A DNA stretch of 64,000 nt, from NCBI RefSeq assembly GCF_014635585.1, contig NZ_BMDC01000001.1, positions 372,001 through 436,000 on the forward strand, given 5' to 3'. Made by a program: the position numbers and the translations under genes. Numbering within the stretch: position 1 is the first letter of the stretch; every line of letters starts with the position of its first letter. Shown here piece after piece: positions 54,696-63,095 of the stretch. The notes under the pieces are model-generated. The model ran no database searches and was not told the origin of the DNA. It saw only the letters and a list, made by a program, of their open reading frames with translations. Origin of the DNA: Rothia aerolata. GTDB taxonomy: Bacteria > Actinomycetota > Actinomycetes > Actinomycetales > Micrococcaceae.

Positions 54696-55211
54696 ATGAC
54701 CCGTTTAATTACTCTGATTTCTGAGACTAAAGAGTTGGTGGGTAAGCCCACTTTGGAGACTCGCCCGGTGGAGCATTCTGATGCTGAGGCGCTGGCGCGT
54801 TTGCTTTTTTCTTCCTATGACGATGGGCGGTTGACGTCGCAGGCTCATGCGCTGACTGAGATTGAGGCTGTCTTGGGTGGAGAGCACGGGGAATTTTATA
54901 CTGAGGCTTCACCAGTGGTGATTGATGATCACGATCGGGTGGTGGCTGCGGCCCTGTGTTTGCGCAATCGCACCGATGGTGGTCAGCCCTCTGATGTTCC
55001 GGCTATTTATGAGCTCTTTACCGCGGCGTCGCGTCGTCGTGAGGGTTTAGCTGAGAAGCTGATTCGTCAGTCGCTGTCGGTGATGCGCTCCGATGGTCTT
55101 GAGGAGGTCAGTGTGCGTATTCCTGAGTCGAATGCTGCGGCGCTGGCGTTGTATTTGACCTTAGAGTTCCGCCGTTGGCAGGATCCTTCTGAGGATGAAG
55201 AGATTGTTTAG
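54696..55211 (+). CDS. GNAT family N-acetyltransferase
   Basis: 171 residues from the ATG at 54696, which has a perfect AAAGGAGG 5 nt upstream. The acetyl-CoA-binding region is ELFTAASRRREGLAEKLI, with R-R-x-G-L-A, and VRIPESNAAALALYLTLEF near the end is the usual strand-helix after it. Substrate unknown. It is divergent from the FAH pseudogene and ends at a strong terminator. Plus-strand G+T excess continues through it although its coding strand is opposite to its neighbours. Confidence 0.85.
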   Translation: MTRLITLISETKELVGKPTLETRPVEHSDAEALARLLFSSYDDGRLTSQAHALTEIEAVLGGEHGEFYTEASPVVIDDHDRVVAAALCLRNRTDGGQPSDVPAIYELFTAASRRREGLAEKLIRQSLSVMRSDGLEEVSVRIPESNAAALALYLTLEFRRWQDPSEDEEIV

Positions 55212-55224
55212 TTTCTTTTCACAG

Positions 55225-55264
55225 GTGCCCTCGTTCCCCTTGCCGGGAGCGAGGGCACTTTTTT
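55225..55264 (+). terminator. strong terminator after the GNAT gene
   Basis: 14-bp stem GTGCCCTCGTTCCC / GGGAGCGAGGGCAC (one G-U pair) with loop CTTGCC, followed by TTTTTTG. It also separates the convergent SRAP gene. Confidence 0.92.
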
Positions 55265-55268
55265 GTGT

Positions 55269-56201
55269 TTAAAGGCCGCTGAGTAGGTCTTGGGCCGGCT
55301 CGATGAGGTGGGGGCCATTATTACGAACATTACCCACATCGGTGGAGACGGGGTAGAGCTCCCATCCGGTGGTTTGGGCGTAGGCTTGGTCGAGTATTTC
55401 GGCGAGCGCTACCCGGGCGTCTTGGGTGAGGACGCCGCTGGGTTGGGTGACGGGGCGGCCGGGGGCTTTGCCGGATTGCAGCCAGCGGGTCAGGGCGTCG
55501 GTGGGTTCTCCGGTGAAGTGCAGGGGTACTGGGAGTCGGTTGTGCAGGTGGGAGAGAGCGGTGGGTGTTGCTTCTGGGCGGCCGCTGGTTGCCAGGTCGG
55601 CGAGGTCGAGGTCGTCAGGGGATTTCATGGTGATAATGGAGCAGGTCAGTAGCCAGTCCCCTGCCCGGTTGGCGTAGGGGGACTTGGGGTTGTGGGCTTC
55701 TTTCTCGGTGATTTTCCACCAGGAGTAGAGGCCTGCGAAGTAGATGGGGTCTTGATCTGCCCGGTGGATGAAGTGCGGGGTTTTGACCTGTTTGCCCGCG
55801 GTGGTGGTTTCGGTTTTCCATTCGTAGTAGCCGCTGACGGGTATGGCGCAGTGGCCCGCTGTGGCGGCCTGTCGGAAGGTGGGCTTTTCGAAGATGGTTT
55901 CACTGCGGGCGTTAAAAGCCTTGGCAGAGAAGCTGGCATCTTCTGCCCACGTGGGGAGGAGCCCCCAGCGGGCGGCGTGAAGTTCCCGGTTGGGAGTTAC
56001 TCCCCCACCGGCTTGCCCAGTTTCGCCGGCCTGCCCGTGGACCAGCAGGGCGGTCTGGGCCGGCTCCAACCCGGTGAAGTTATCAATAATAATGGGTACC
56101 GTGTGGGTGGGAGCCACGTTGAAGTTTTGTATCGGTGCCTCAAGCGGCACGCCTGCCATGTAAACGCCGTGATCAAAATCGAGAACGTAGCGGCCGCACA
56201 T
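55269..56201 (-). CDS. SRAP (HMCES/YedK) family protein, abasic-site DNA crosslinker
   Basis: Forms a stable thiazolidine link with abasic sites in single-stranded DNA and protects them. The start is the ATG at 56201, which puts the catalytic Cys at position 2 (MCGRYVLDFD) after Met removal; a start 3 codons earlier would bury it. 310 residues with NVAPTHTVPIII, FNARSETIFEKPTFRQA, VSGYYEWK (active Glu) and LSHLHNRLPVPL (active His). The ATG overlaps the stop of the lipoate-ligase-like gene by one base (TGATG). Last gene of a three-gene operon. Confidence 0.93.
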   Translation of the reverse strand: MCGRYVLDFDHGVYMAGVPLEAPIQNFNVAPTHTVPIIIDNFTGLEPAQTALLVHGQAGETGQAGGGVTPNRELHAARWGLLPTWAEDASFSAKAFNARSETIFEKPTFRQAATAGHCAIPVSGYYEWKTETTTAGKQVKTPHFIHRADQDPIYFAGLYSWWKITEKEAHNPKSPYANRAGDWLLTCSIITMKSPDDLDLADLATSGRPEATPTALSHLHNRLPVPLHFTGEPTDALTRWLQSGKAPGRPVTQPSGVLTQDARVALAEILDQAYAQTTGWELYPVSTDVGNVRNNGPHLIEPAQDLLSGL

Positions 56202-56887
56202 CAGAGCCACCCTTCTGCCGCATAGGCTTCAAGCACGGCATCTTCTACATCTTCAACGGTGAGAATGGGGTTGATCTCGGTGAGGGCTCCGACGGTTTCC
56301 GGTTCTAATTCCAGCCCCAGCTTCTTATAGACCTGCTCGGTAGCCTCACGCAGTTGGTAGCCGGATTCCACCACAATTCCGGTAGAGAACCACCAGGCAC
56401 CGGCGACCACCCGCTGGGCGGTGCCCACTATTTTTGTTTTGCTTCCGTGAGGAAAGACCGCGTGTACAGAGTGTTCACCGGGGCAGTACTCCCCCGGAAT
56501 CTCTCCTACCCCAGCGGAGATGCCGAGAGTCTCTAGAGCCTTTTCGAACATATGTCCGAATACCTCGAAGCGGTCTGTATTACCGCTGACCGCATCGGCA
56601 TCCGCCTGAAAATGGTCCACCACCAGGCAGCCAGCATGGTAGCCGGCTGCGTGACCGCCCACCGGCCGCACCAGCGGCTCATAGCCAAAGCGCGAAGCCG
56701 CAGCGGCGGCGTCCTCAAATCCCTCCCGCAGCTCATCACGACGTCCAAAAGCCATATTCTTGCGCGGACGGTAGAGCCGCAGGGTCGATTCAGCCTCTCC
56801 CCGCCCCACCGCACGCACATAGTCCACCGACTCTGCGAAGGGATAGAGGTGGGTGCCGGGCTCATGCCGGTCAAGATCAACGCGCAT
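56201..56887 (-). CDS. lipoate-protein ligase A-like protein (BPL/LplA/LipB fold)
   Basis: 228 residues of the biotin/lipoate ligase fold: LRLYRPRKNMAFGRRDEL, VRPVGGHAAGYHAGCLVVDH (the R-x-x-G-G-x-x-A/V motif), and SKTKIVGTAQRVVAGAWWF with the Lys of K-I-V-G-T-A-Q-R that contacts the acyl-adenylate. Stand-alone LplA-like proteins of this size occur in many Actinobacteria; whether it uses lipoate, octanoate or another acid is not visible. ATG at 56887 with AGGAG upstream, 14 nt after the GNAT gene. Confidence 0.88.
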   Translation of the reverse strand: MRVDLDRHEPGTHLYPFAESVDYVRAVGRGEAESTLRLYRPRKNMAFGRRDELREGFEDAAAAASRFGYEPLVRPVGGHAAGYHAGCLVVDHFQADADAVSGNTDRFEVFGHMFEKALETLGISAGVGEIPGEYCPGEHSVHAVFPHGSKTKIVGTAQRVVAGAWWFSTGIVVESGYQLREATEQVYKKLGLELEPETVGALTEINPILTVEDVEDAVLEAYAAEGWL

Positions 56888-56901
56888 AAAAACTCCTAGG
56901 C

Positions 56902-57741
56902 CTAATTGACGTTAACATCGAGCAGGGAGGTTGAGACATACTCAAACCAGCAGGGCTCCAACCCCGCCCGCAGGGCAACGTTTTGCGAGGGAACGTGGGA
57001 GGGTGAGGTGCCGTAGAAGGGCAGAAAACCCTCATCAAGGACGGCGAGCGCCAGCTTCTGCACCAGGGCTGTGGCGAGGCCGCGCTGCTGGTGGTCGAAG
57101 AGAACATCCACACCAATTTGGCGGGCGATGGAGGAATCATCGCTGGCACCTGCAACACCGATGACCTGGTTTTCGTACTCTGCGGCGAGGGCTTGGACGT
57201 CTGGGCGGTCTTTGCTGAAGCCCAGCGCGTTGGGAAAGGGGTTGTTTCCTCTATAGTCTTCAATTTCGCTGGGGGTTAGCCAGCGGAAGCTATAGCCTGC
57301 GGGAGGTTCGAGGTGCTGGGTGTTAAAGAGGCTTCGTCCCGGGGTGAAGAAGAGGGCGGTACCCGAACTTTGCAGGGCAAAGGGGCTGAGAAAATCGTTG
57401 ACCTTTTTGAGCTTGTTATAGTCTCCGGCCCAGTTACCCTCATCGCCGGGTAGCAGGGCGGCAAGTTCCTCCCGTACCCGCTCGTGCTGGGCGCAGATAA
57501 TGGTCAGGCCTCGATAGTTGCCCAGGCGCATCTCGAAATGGGAGTCAGAATAACGACGCCGCCAGGGCTGCATCTCTGTTAGCTTGAGTCTTTGCGAAGT
57601 AAGCTGGGCTGCTCTGTGCTGCCGGGCAAGTTCAATAGAGCCCACTGGTAGGCAGAAGTCGGCCTCCATGAGGGCGGTTTCAAGCTCCCGTGAGCGCTCA
57701 TAGGTGGTGATTGCTTCTCTGGCAGAATTCGAGGTCTTCAC
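56902..57741 (-). CDS. GNAT family acetyltransferase (two-part)
   Basis: 279 residues from the GTG at 57741. The C-terminal domain holds the acetyl-CoA loop VDVLFDHQQRGLATALVQKL and ALRAGLEPCWFEY; the N-terminal half is a GNAT-like domain without clear loop. I prefer this start because TACAAT lies 7 nt upstream (leaderless) and no ribosome site is seen; the frame is open to 57960, but that part crosses the palindromic array at 57774-57839 and has no coding character. First gene of the GNAT - ligase - SRAP operon. Confidence 0.75.
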   Translation of the reverse strand: MKTSNSAREAITTYERSRELETALMEADFCLPVGSIELARQHRAAQLTSQRLKLTEMQPWRRRYSDSHFEMRLGNYRGLTIICAQHERVREELAALLPGDEGNWAGDYNKLKKVNDFLSPFALQSSGTALFFTPGRSLFNTQHLEPPAGYSFRWLTPSEIEDYRGNNPFPNALGFSKDRPDVQALAAEYENQVIGVAGASDDSSIARQIGVDVLFDHQQRGLATALVQKLALAVLDEGFLPFYGTSPSHVPSQNVALRAGLEPCWFEYVSTSLLDVNVN

Positions 57742-57748
57742 TGGATTT

Positions 57749-57754
57749 ATTGTA
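57749..57754 (-). promoter_or_regulatory. -10 box of the GNAT-SRAP operon
   Basis: Minus-strand TACAAT, 7 nt before the GTG at 57741; the palindromic array lies directly upstream, where a -35 and an operator would be. Confidence 0.5.
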
Positions 57755-57773
57755 TCTGTTCGGCACCCCGCAG

Positions 57774-57839
57774 TTTTGTACAGGGTTGTCTCGGTTGTAC
57801 AGAGGTAACTCTGTACTCTCGAGATAATCCTGTACAAAA
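57774..57839. repeat. 66-bp palindrome with four GTACAG half-sites
   Basis: Arms 57774-57804 and 57809-57839 match at 26 of 31 positions around GTAA. GTAC cores at 57778, 57797, 57813 and 57832 are spaced 19, 16 and 19 bp. The inner 20 bp are a perfect palindrome GTACAGAG-N4-CTCTGTAC. The same core spacing occurs at 30805-30862. It abuts the -35 region of the GNAT operon, so probably an operator. Confidence 0.8.
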
Positions 57840-58067
57840 TCTTCTCCCGTCGGGCTTTCAAGGCAAAAAATCCCGCCCTGGGGAAGTTGAATCTGCAGCT
57901 CAGGACTTTTATTGCCGAGGAAATAAAAGTGCAATAAAAATGCAGGTGCCCCACCTCCATCTACTTTTAGACCTATTACAGTCGCCCTGTTATTTCAAGG
58001 TTGCAGAGGGTAGCACCTGCTATATCTCAATTTTAACAGTCAAAACCTTAGTCATACCAGGAAAACC

Positions 58068-58359
58068 ATGGACAAGATGCCCTAGGAACGCGACGGCGAA
58101 ACCTTCGATATCTGTTGGCCCTGCTCAAAGCGGTGAGCCGGCTACCGGCCAGCGAGCCACCAATTGTTACTGAGCTACAAGTAACGTGCTGGTGGCTCGG
58201 CATAAAGAGGGGACGGAGGACGGCATAGCAGAAGCCCCGCAGCCGGTCTGGCTGAATGTGGCTCTCGCTGTGTGGTCTTTCCTCATTGGTGGTCAGGGCA
58301 TGCTGTCCGTGCTGAATACCCCCGGTAGTGCTGGAGCTGCAGCACGGACATTTGAGTGA
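58068..58359 (+). pseudogene. decayed gene for a small membrane protein
   Basis: An AGGA followed by ATG at 58068 opens a frame MDKMP, stopped at once by TAG; the same frame resumes as ERDGETFDI, then the reading moves to LLALLKAVSRLPASEPPIVT in a second frame and to VLVARHKEGTEDGIAEAPQP in a third, ending in the hydrophobic VWLNVALAVWSFLIGGQGML and TFE stop at 58359. A strong terminator follows 4 nt later. This looks like one gene of about 100 codons with a nonsense and two frameshift changes. The last frame alone (58186-58359, GTG start, 57 codons) could still be read. Family unknown. The 228 nt before it hold two short inverted repeats (TTTTATTGC/GCAATAAAA and GCAGGTGC/GCACCTGC). Confidence 0.4.
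58304..58350. repeat. 11-bp inverted repeat inside the decayed gene
   Basis: TGTCCGTGCTG (58304-58314) and CAGCACGGACA (58340-58350) are perfect reverse complements around a 25-nt loop, directly before the terminator at 58364. Confidence 0.5.
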
Positions 58360-58363
58360 GTAG

Positions 58364-58405
58364 AAAAAGGCGCCTCACCCCTTGATGGGGGTGAGGCGCC
58401 TTTTT
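58364..58405. terminator. strong bidirectional terminator
   Basis: 13-bp stem GGCGCCTCACCCC / GGGGTGAGGCGCC with a short loop, AAAAA before and TTTTT after. Ends the plus-strand decayed gene and could also stop minus-strand transcripts from nrdF. Confidence 0.93.
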
Positions 58406-58464
58406 GTGCGTTAAGGGGTCTATTTTTTGAACCCCATTTTGAACCCCTTTGCGAATTACTCGGA

Positions 58465-58540
58465 GTAACCCGGGGTGATGAAACGGTGGCATAAACCCCG
58501 GAAATTCAAGGGAGAATCACCACCAGTCACCCCAGGTTAC
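58465..58540 (-). repeat. 14-bp inverted repeat after nrdF
   Basis: GTAACCCGGGGTGA (58465-58478) and TCACCCCAGGTTAC (58527-58540) match at 13 of 14 positions over a 48-nt interior that has its own GGTGG/CCACC stem. It starts 8 nt after the nrdF stop. No T run. Confidence 0.55.
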
Positions 58541-58548
58541 GAAACTTC

Positions 58549-59598
<1,050 letters not shown>

Positions 59599-59635
59599 TC
59601 ATCTGAAAACACAACCGCCGGGCACCCAAACCCAC

Positions 59636-59674
59636 AAAAAACCCAGCCACCGGCGGGCAACCGATAGCTGGGTT
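59636..59674 (-). terminator. terminator between nrdE and nrdF
   Basis: Stem AACCCAGC...CGG / CCG...GCTGGGTT followed by six T on the minus strand, 23 nt after the nrdE stop. It uncouples nrdF from nrdHIE. Confidence 0.85.
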
Positions 59675-59697
59675 CAAGCGCTCGCTTTAGCCTGGGG

Positions 59698-61878
59698 CTA
59701 GAGCATGCAGGATACGCAACCCTCTACTTCGGTACCTTCCAGAGCCATCTGGCGGATACGCGAGTAGTAGATGGTCTTAATGCCCTTGCGCCATGCGTAA
59801 ATCTGGGCCTTATTGACATCGCGGGTAGTTGCGGTGTCTTTGAAGAAGAGGGTCAGCGACAGGCCCTGGTCAACGTGTTGGGTTGCCACAGCGTAGGTGT
59901 CGATAATCTTCTCGTAGCCGATTTCGTAGGCATCCTGGTAGTATTCCAGGTTGTCGTTGTTCAGGTAGGGAGCCGGGTAGTACACGCGGCCCAGCTTGCC
60001 CTCCTTACGGATCTCAATCTTCGAGGCAATGGGGTGAATCGAAGAGGTGGAACCGTTGATGTAGGAAATCGAGCCGGTGGGCGGTACCGCCTGCAGGTTC
60101 TGGTTGTACATACCGTGCTCGGCGACATCGGCAGCCAGCTTCTTCCAGTCTTCCTGGGTGGGAATCTGGTGGGCGGCAAAGAGCTCCTTGACCCGCTCGG
60201 TCTGCGGAGCCCACTCCTGCTCAATGTACTTCTGGAAGAACTTGCCCGAAGCGTAGTCGGAGTTCTCGAAGTTAGCGAAAGTTTCCTTACGCTCCTTGGC
60301 AATCTCCATGGACGCGCGGATAGCGTGGTAGGTCACGGTGTAGAAGTAGATATTGGTGAAGTCCAGCGCCTCTTCGGAACCATAGTAGATGTGTTCGCGG
60401 CCCAGGTAACCGTGCAGGTTCATCTGACCCAGACCCACCGCGTGAGACATCTTGTTACCGCGCTCAATGGAGGGAACGGTACGAATATCGGACTGGTCAG
60501 AGACGGCGGTCAGCGACCGGATAGCGGTCTCGATAGTCTTGCCGAAGTTATCGCCGTCCATGGTCAGGGCAATATTGAGCGAGCCCAGGTTGCAGGAAAT
60601 GTCCTTACCCACGGTCTCGTAGCCCAGATCGTCGTGGTAGGCAGAAGGCTCGGAAACCTGAAGAATCTCAGAGCAGAGGTTAGACATAATAACCTTGCCC
60701 TCAATCGGGTTGGCCCGGTTGACGGTGTCTTCAAACATCACGTAGGGGTAGCCCGACTCGAACTGAACTTCAGCCAGGGTCTGGAAGAACTCGCGAGCAT
60801 TAATCTTCTGCTTGCGAATTCGAGCGTCGTCCACCATCTCGTAGTACTTCTCGGTGACGTTAATGTCAGAGAAGGGAACGCCGTAGATCCGCTCAACGTC
60901 GTAGGGCGAGAAGAGATACATATCTTCATTGCGCTTGGCCAGCTCAAAGGTGATATCGGGAATCACAACACCCAGCGAGAGGGTCTTAATACGAATCTTC
61001 TCGTCGGCGTTCTCGCGCTTGGTATCCAAGAAAGAGTAGATATCGGGGTGGTGGGCGTGCAGGTAAACCGCACCGGCACCCTGGCGAGCGCCCAGCTGGT
61101 TCGCGTAGGAGAAAGAGTCTTCCAGCAACTTCATGACGGGAATGACGCCGGAAGACTGGTTTTCGATCTTCTTGATGGGAGCGCCGGATTCACGCAGGTT
61201 GGTCAGCGCAAAGGCGACGCCGCCGCCGCGCTTGGAGAGCTGTAGGGCGGAGTTGATGGAGCGGCCGATGGACTCCATGTTGTCTTCTACGCGCAGCAGG
61301 AAGCAGGAGACGAGCTCACCGCGCTGCATCTTGCCGGCGTTGAGGAAGGTGGGGGTGGCGGGCTGGAAGCGGCCGGAGATGATTTCTTCGACGATGTCGC
61401 GGGCCAGCTCTTCGTTGCCCTCTGCCAAAAGCAGGGCCACCATGACCACGCGGTCTTCGAAGCGTTCCAGGTAACGCTGGCCGTCGAAGGTCTTCAGCGC
61501 GTAGGAGGTGTAGAACTTGAAAGCGCCCAGGAAGGTGGGAAAGCGGAACTTCTTGGAGTAGGCCAGTTTGGAGAGAGACTTGATGAAGTCAAAGGAGTAC
61601 TGGTCGAGCACGTGCTTCTCGTAGTACTGGTGCTTGACCAGGTAGTCGAGCTTTTCTTCGAGATCGTGGAAGAAAACGGTGTTGTTGTTGACGTGCTGCA
61701 GGAAGTACTGGCGGGCTGCCTGGCGGTCGGCGTCAAACTGAATCTTGCCGTTTTCGTCGTAGAGATTCAGCATGGCGTTGAGCTCGTGGTAGCCCAGGCC
61801 CTGGAATTTCTCGGGGGTGGTGAGGTCTTCGTGACCGGGTTCCTGCGACTGACCTAGTACAGGGAGTTTTGAATCCAA
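59698..61878 (-). CDS. nrdE: class Ib ribonucleotide reductase, catalytic subunit NrdE
   Basis: Reduces ribonucleoside diphosphates. 726 residues, no N-terminal ATP-cone, as expected for class Ib. Conserved parts are [20 protein letters not shown], the cysteine in [17 protein letters not shown] with the radical Cys and Glu, and the C-terminal redox pair GCVSCML. The only reasonable start is a TTG at 61878, overlapping nrdI by 25 nt; the 30 residues before YHELN are extra compared with common NrdE. Confidence 0.97.
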   Translation of the reverse strand: MDSKLPVLGQSQEPGHEDLTTPEKFQGLGYHELNAMLNLYDENGKIQFDADRQAARQYFLQHVNNNTVFFHDLEEKLDYLVKHQYYEKHVLDQYSFDFIKSLSKLAYSKKFRFPTFLGAFKFYTSYALKTFDGQRYLERFEDRVVMVALLLAEGNEELARDIVEEIISGRFQPATPTFLNAGKMQRGELVSCFLLRVEDNMESIGRSINSALQLSKRGGGVAFALTNLRESGAPIKKIENQSSGVIPVMKLLEDSFSYANQLGARQGAGAVYLHAHHPDIYSFLDTKRENADEKIRIKTLSLGVVIPDITFELAKRNEDMYLFSPYDVERIYGVPFSDINVTEKYYEMVDDARIRKQKINAREFFQTLAEVQFESGYPYVMFEDTVNRANPIEGKVIMSNLCSEILQVSEPSAYHDDLGYETVGKDISCNLGSLNIALTMDGDNFGKTIETAIRSLTAVSDQSDIRTVPSIERGNKMSHAVGLGQMNLHGYLGREHIYYGSEEALDFTNIYFYTVTYHAIRASMEIAKERKETFANFENSDYASGKFFQKYIEQEWAPQTERVKELFAAHQIPTQEDWKKLAADVAEHGMYNQNLQAVPPTGSISYINGSTSSIHPIASKIEIRKEGKLGRVYYPAPYLNNDNLEYYQDAYEIGYEKIIDTYAVATQHVDQGLSLTLFFKDTATTRDVNKAQIYAWRKGIKTIYYSRIRQMALEGTEVEGCVSCML

Positions 61879-62279
61879 AATTCTTCTAACCCTTCATTGA
61901 CTTTATGTACATCTTCTGCGGTACCCATGAGTTCAAAACGGTAGAGTACCGGGACCTGGCATTTGGCCGCGACCTTGTCGGCGGCAACGCAGTAGAGGTC
62001 TCCAAAGTTTGTGTTTCCTGCGCCGATGACTCCGACCAGGTGGGCGCGGTTCTGCTCCACGTTAAGGAATTTAACCGCCTGGGGCGGTACAGATCCGGCG
62101 CCGTTGGGTCTACCGTAGCTGGGAATGCAGAGAACGAAGGGCCGGTCTACCACCGGGGGTTCGTCTTTGGTGAGCAACGGTAGGCGCAGGCTTTCCACCC
62201 GAGTTTTTTGAATGAACTTGTGGGTGTTTTCTGAAATGGAGGAAAAGTAAACAACCAGGGGTGCCTGCTGGGACTTCAT
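61854..62279 (-). CDS. nrdI: flavodoxin-like NrdI
   Basis: Flavoprotein that supplies the oxidant for making the Mn-tyrosyl cofactor of NrdF. 141 residues: [18 protein letters not shown] (FMN phosphate loop), [20 protein letters not shown] and [16 protein letters not shown]. No Shine-Dalgarno of note at the ATG; 17 nt after nrdH. Confidence 0.96.
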   Translation of the reverse strand: MKSQQAPLVVYFSSISENTHKFIQKTRVESLRLPLLTKDEPPVVDRPFVLCIPSYGRPNGAGSVPPQAVKFLNVEQNRAHLVGVIGAGNTNFGDLYCVAADKVAAKCQVPVLYRFELMGTAEDVHKVNEGLEEFWIQNSLY

Positions 62280-62296
62280 GGTTGATTCCGGCCCCG

Positions 62297-62521
62297 CTAG
62301 GCTGCCAGAGCGTTAATGCGGTCGGGCTGGAAACCTGACCAGTGCTCGTCGCCTGCAATCACCACGGGCGCCTGCATGTAGCCAAGTTCCTTGATGCGGG
62401 CCAGCGCCTCGGCGTCCTGAGTCACGTCTACGGTGTTGTACTCAATGCCCTGCTTATCGAGGGCACGGTAGGTCATGTTGCACTGGACGCATGACGGCTT
62501 GGTGTACACCGTAACTGACAT
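62297..62521 (-). CDS. nrdH: glutaredoxin-like NrdH
   Basis: Reductant of NrdE, itself reduced by thioredoxin reductase. The ATG at 62521 with AAGGAG upstream gives 74 residues, the usual size: [20 protein letters not shown] with active site CVQC, and the NrdH-specific WSGFQPDRI at the end. The open frame upstream (28 codons) is leader. First gene of nrdHIE. Confidence 0.97.
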   Translation of the reverse strand: MSVTVYTKPSCVQCNMTYRALDKQGIEYNTVDVTQDAEALARIKELGYMQAPVVIAGDEHWSGFQPDRINALAA

Positions 62522-62663
62522 TTTGACTCCTTGAACTCCCGGGCCCAGGGCACCGGGTATTTCTAACAATCTGTGGTGGTCTAAGAGGCTGGGGGCTTTC
62601 GGCATTTCGCGGAATTTTCGGGGGATTCGCGAAGAACTGCCCTGTGCTGCCCAACAGGTATCA

Positions 62664-62709
62664 ATACTACATCTAGTGTCGGGCCTTAATCCACACCCCT
62701 ATATAGTGT
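62664..62709 (-). promoter_or_regulatory. paired NrdR boxes upstream of nrdHIE
   Basis: ATACTACATCTAGTGT (62664-62679) and CACCCCTATATAGTGT (62694-62709) resemble the NrdR palindrome ACACWATATATWGTGT and are 30 bp apart, close to three helical turns, the usual spacing for NrdR. The first is near complete; in the second one half (TATATAGTGT) is perfect. They lie about 140-190 nt before the nrdH start, consistent with ATP/dATP-sensing repression. nrdR itself is not in the window. Confidence 0.8.
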
Positions 62710-62784
62710 GGTAACTGACGAAAATTTTCTGAAAAATTTTTTAATCCACAGCTGGTTGGCTTGTTTTCGCGGTTTAAGCCCGAG

Positions 62785-62793
62785 TTATCCACA
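62785..62793 (+). promoter_or_regulatory. DnaA-box match upstream of nrdHIE
   Basis: TTATCCACA fits TTATNCACA exactly, in the AT-rich region behind the NrdR boxes. DnaA regulates nrdAB in E. coli; here regulation is possible, not shown. The 490-nt region 62606-63095 holds otherwise only the nrd leader and the terminator at its right end. Confidence 0.4.
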
Positions 62794-63014
62794 TCGGCGG
62801 CTTGCCAGGAGCGCAAGCCGCCCAGCCCGGTCTGCTTAATCACGTGCCCGGTGGGGAATAATTCTCTGCCGCGAGATTCCGGGCAAGGCGATTCAACCAT
62901 CACATGAGCCTTGAAGGTTAAAGAAGCTTAAGCTCAATTTTTAAAGATTTTTAACCGGCCGTGTCTGCGATGGGGCCTGCTTGCATTTTAGGGTTTTCGA
63001 GTCTATTAAAGGCG

Positions 63015-63072
63015 AGGACGCCGCCGCCCGACTCCCCCGCCCCGAGGCAGGTCAGTCAAGCGACGGCGTCCT
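63015..63072 (-). terminator. terminator of the APP1-family gene
   Basis: 12-bp stem AGGACGCCGYCG with a 34-nt loop, followed by TTTAAT on the minus strand, 23 nt after the stop at 63096. Confidence 0.6.
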
Positions 63073-63095
63073 ACGAACTACTGGCGAAGCTAGCC

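Noticed and set aside
57742-57960. Longer N-terminus of the GNAT protein (73 extra codons)
   Set aside because: The extension crosses the 66-bp palindrome, is not GNAT-like, and a -10 box lies inside it.
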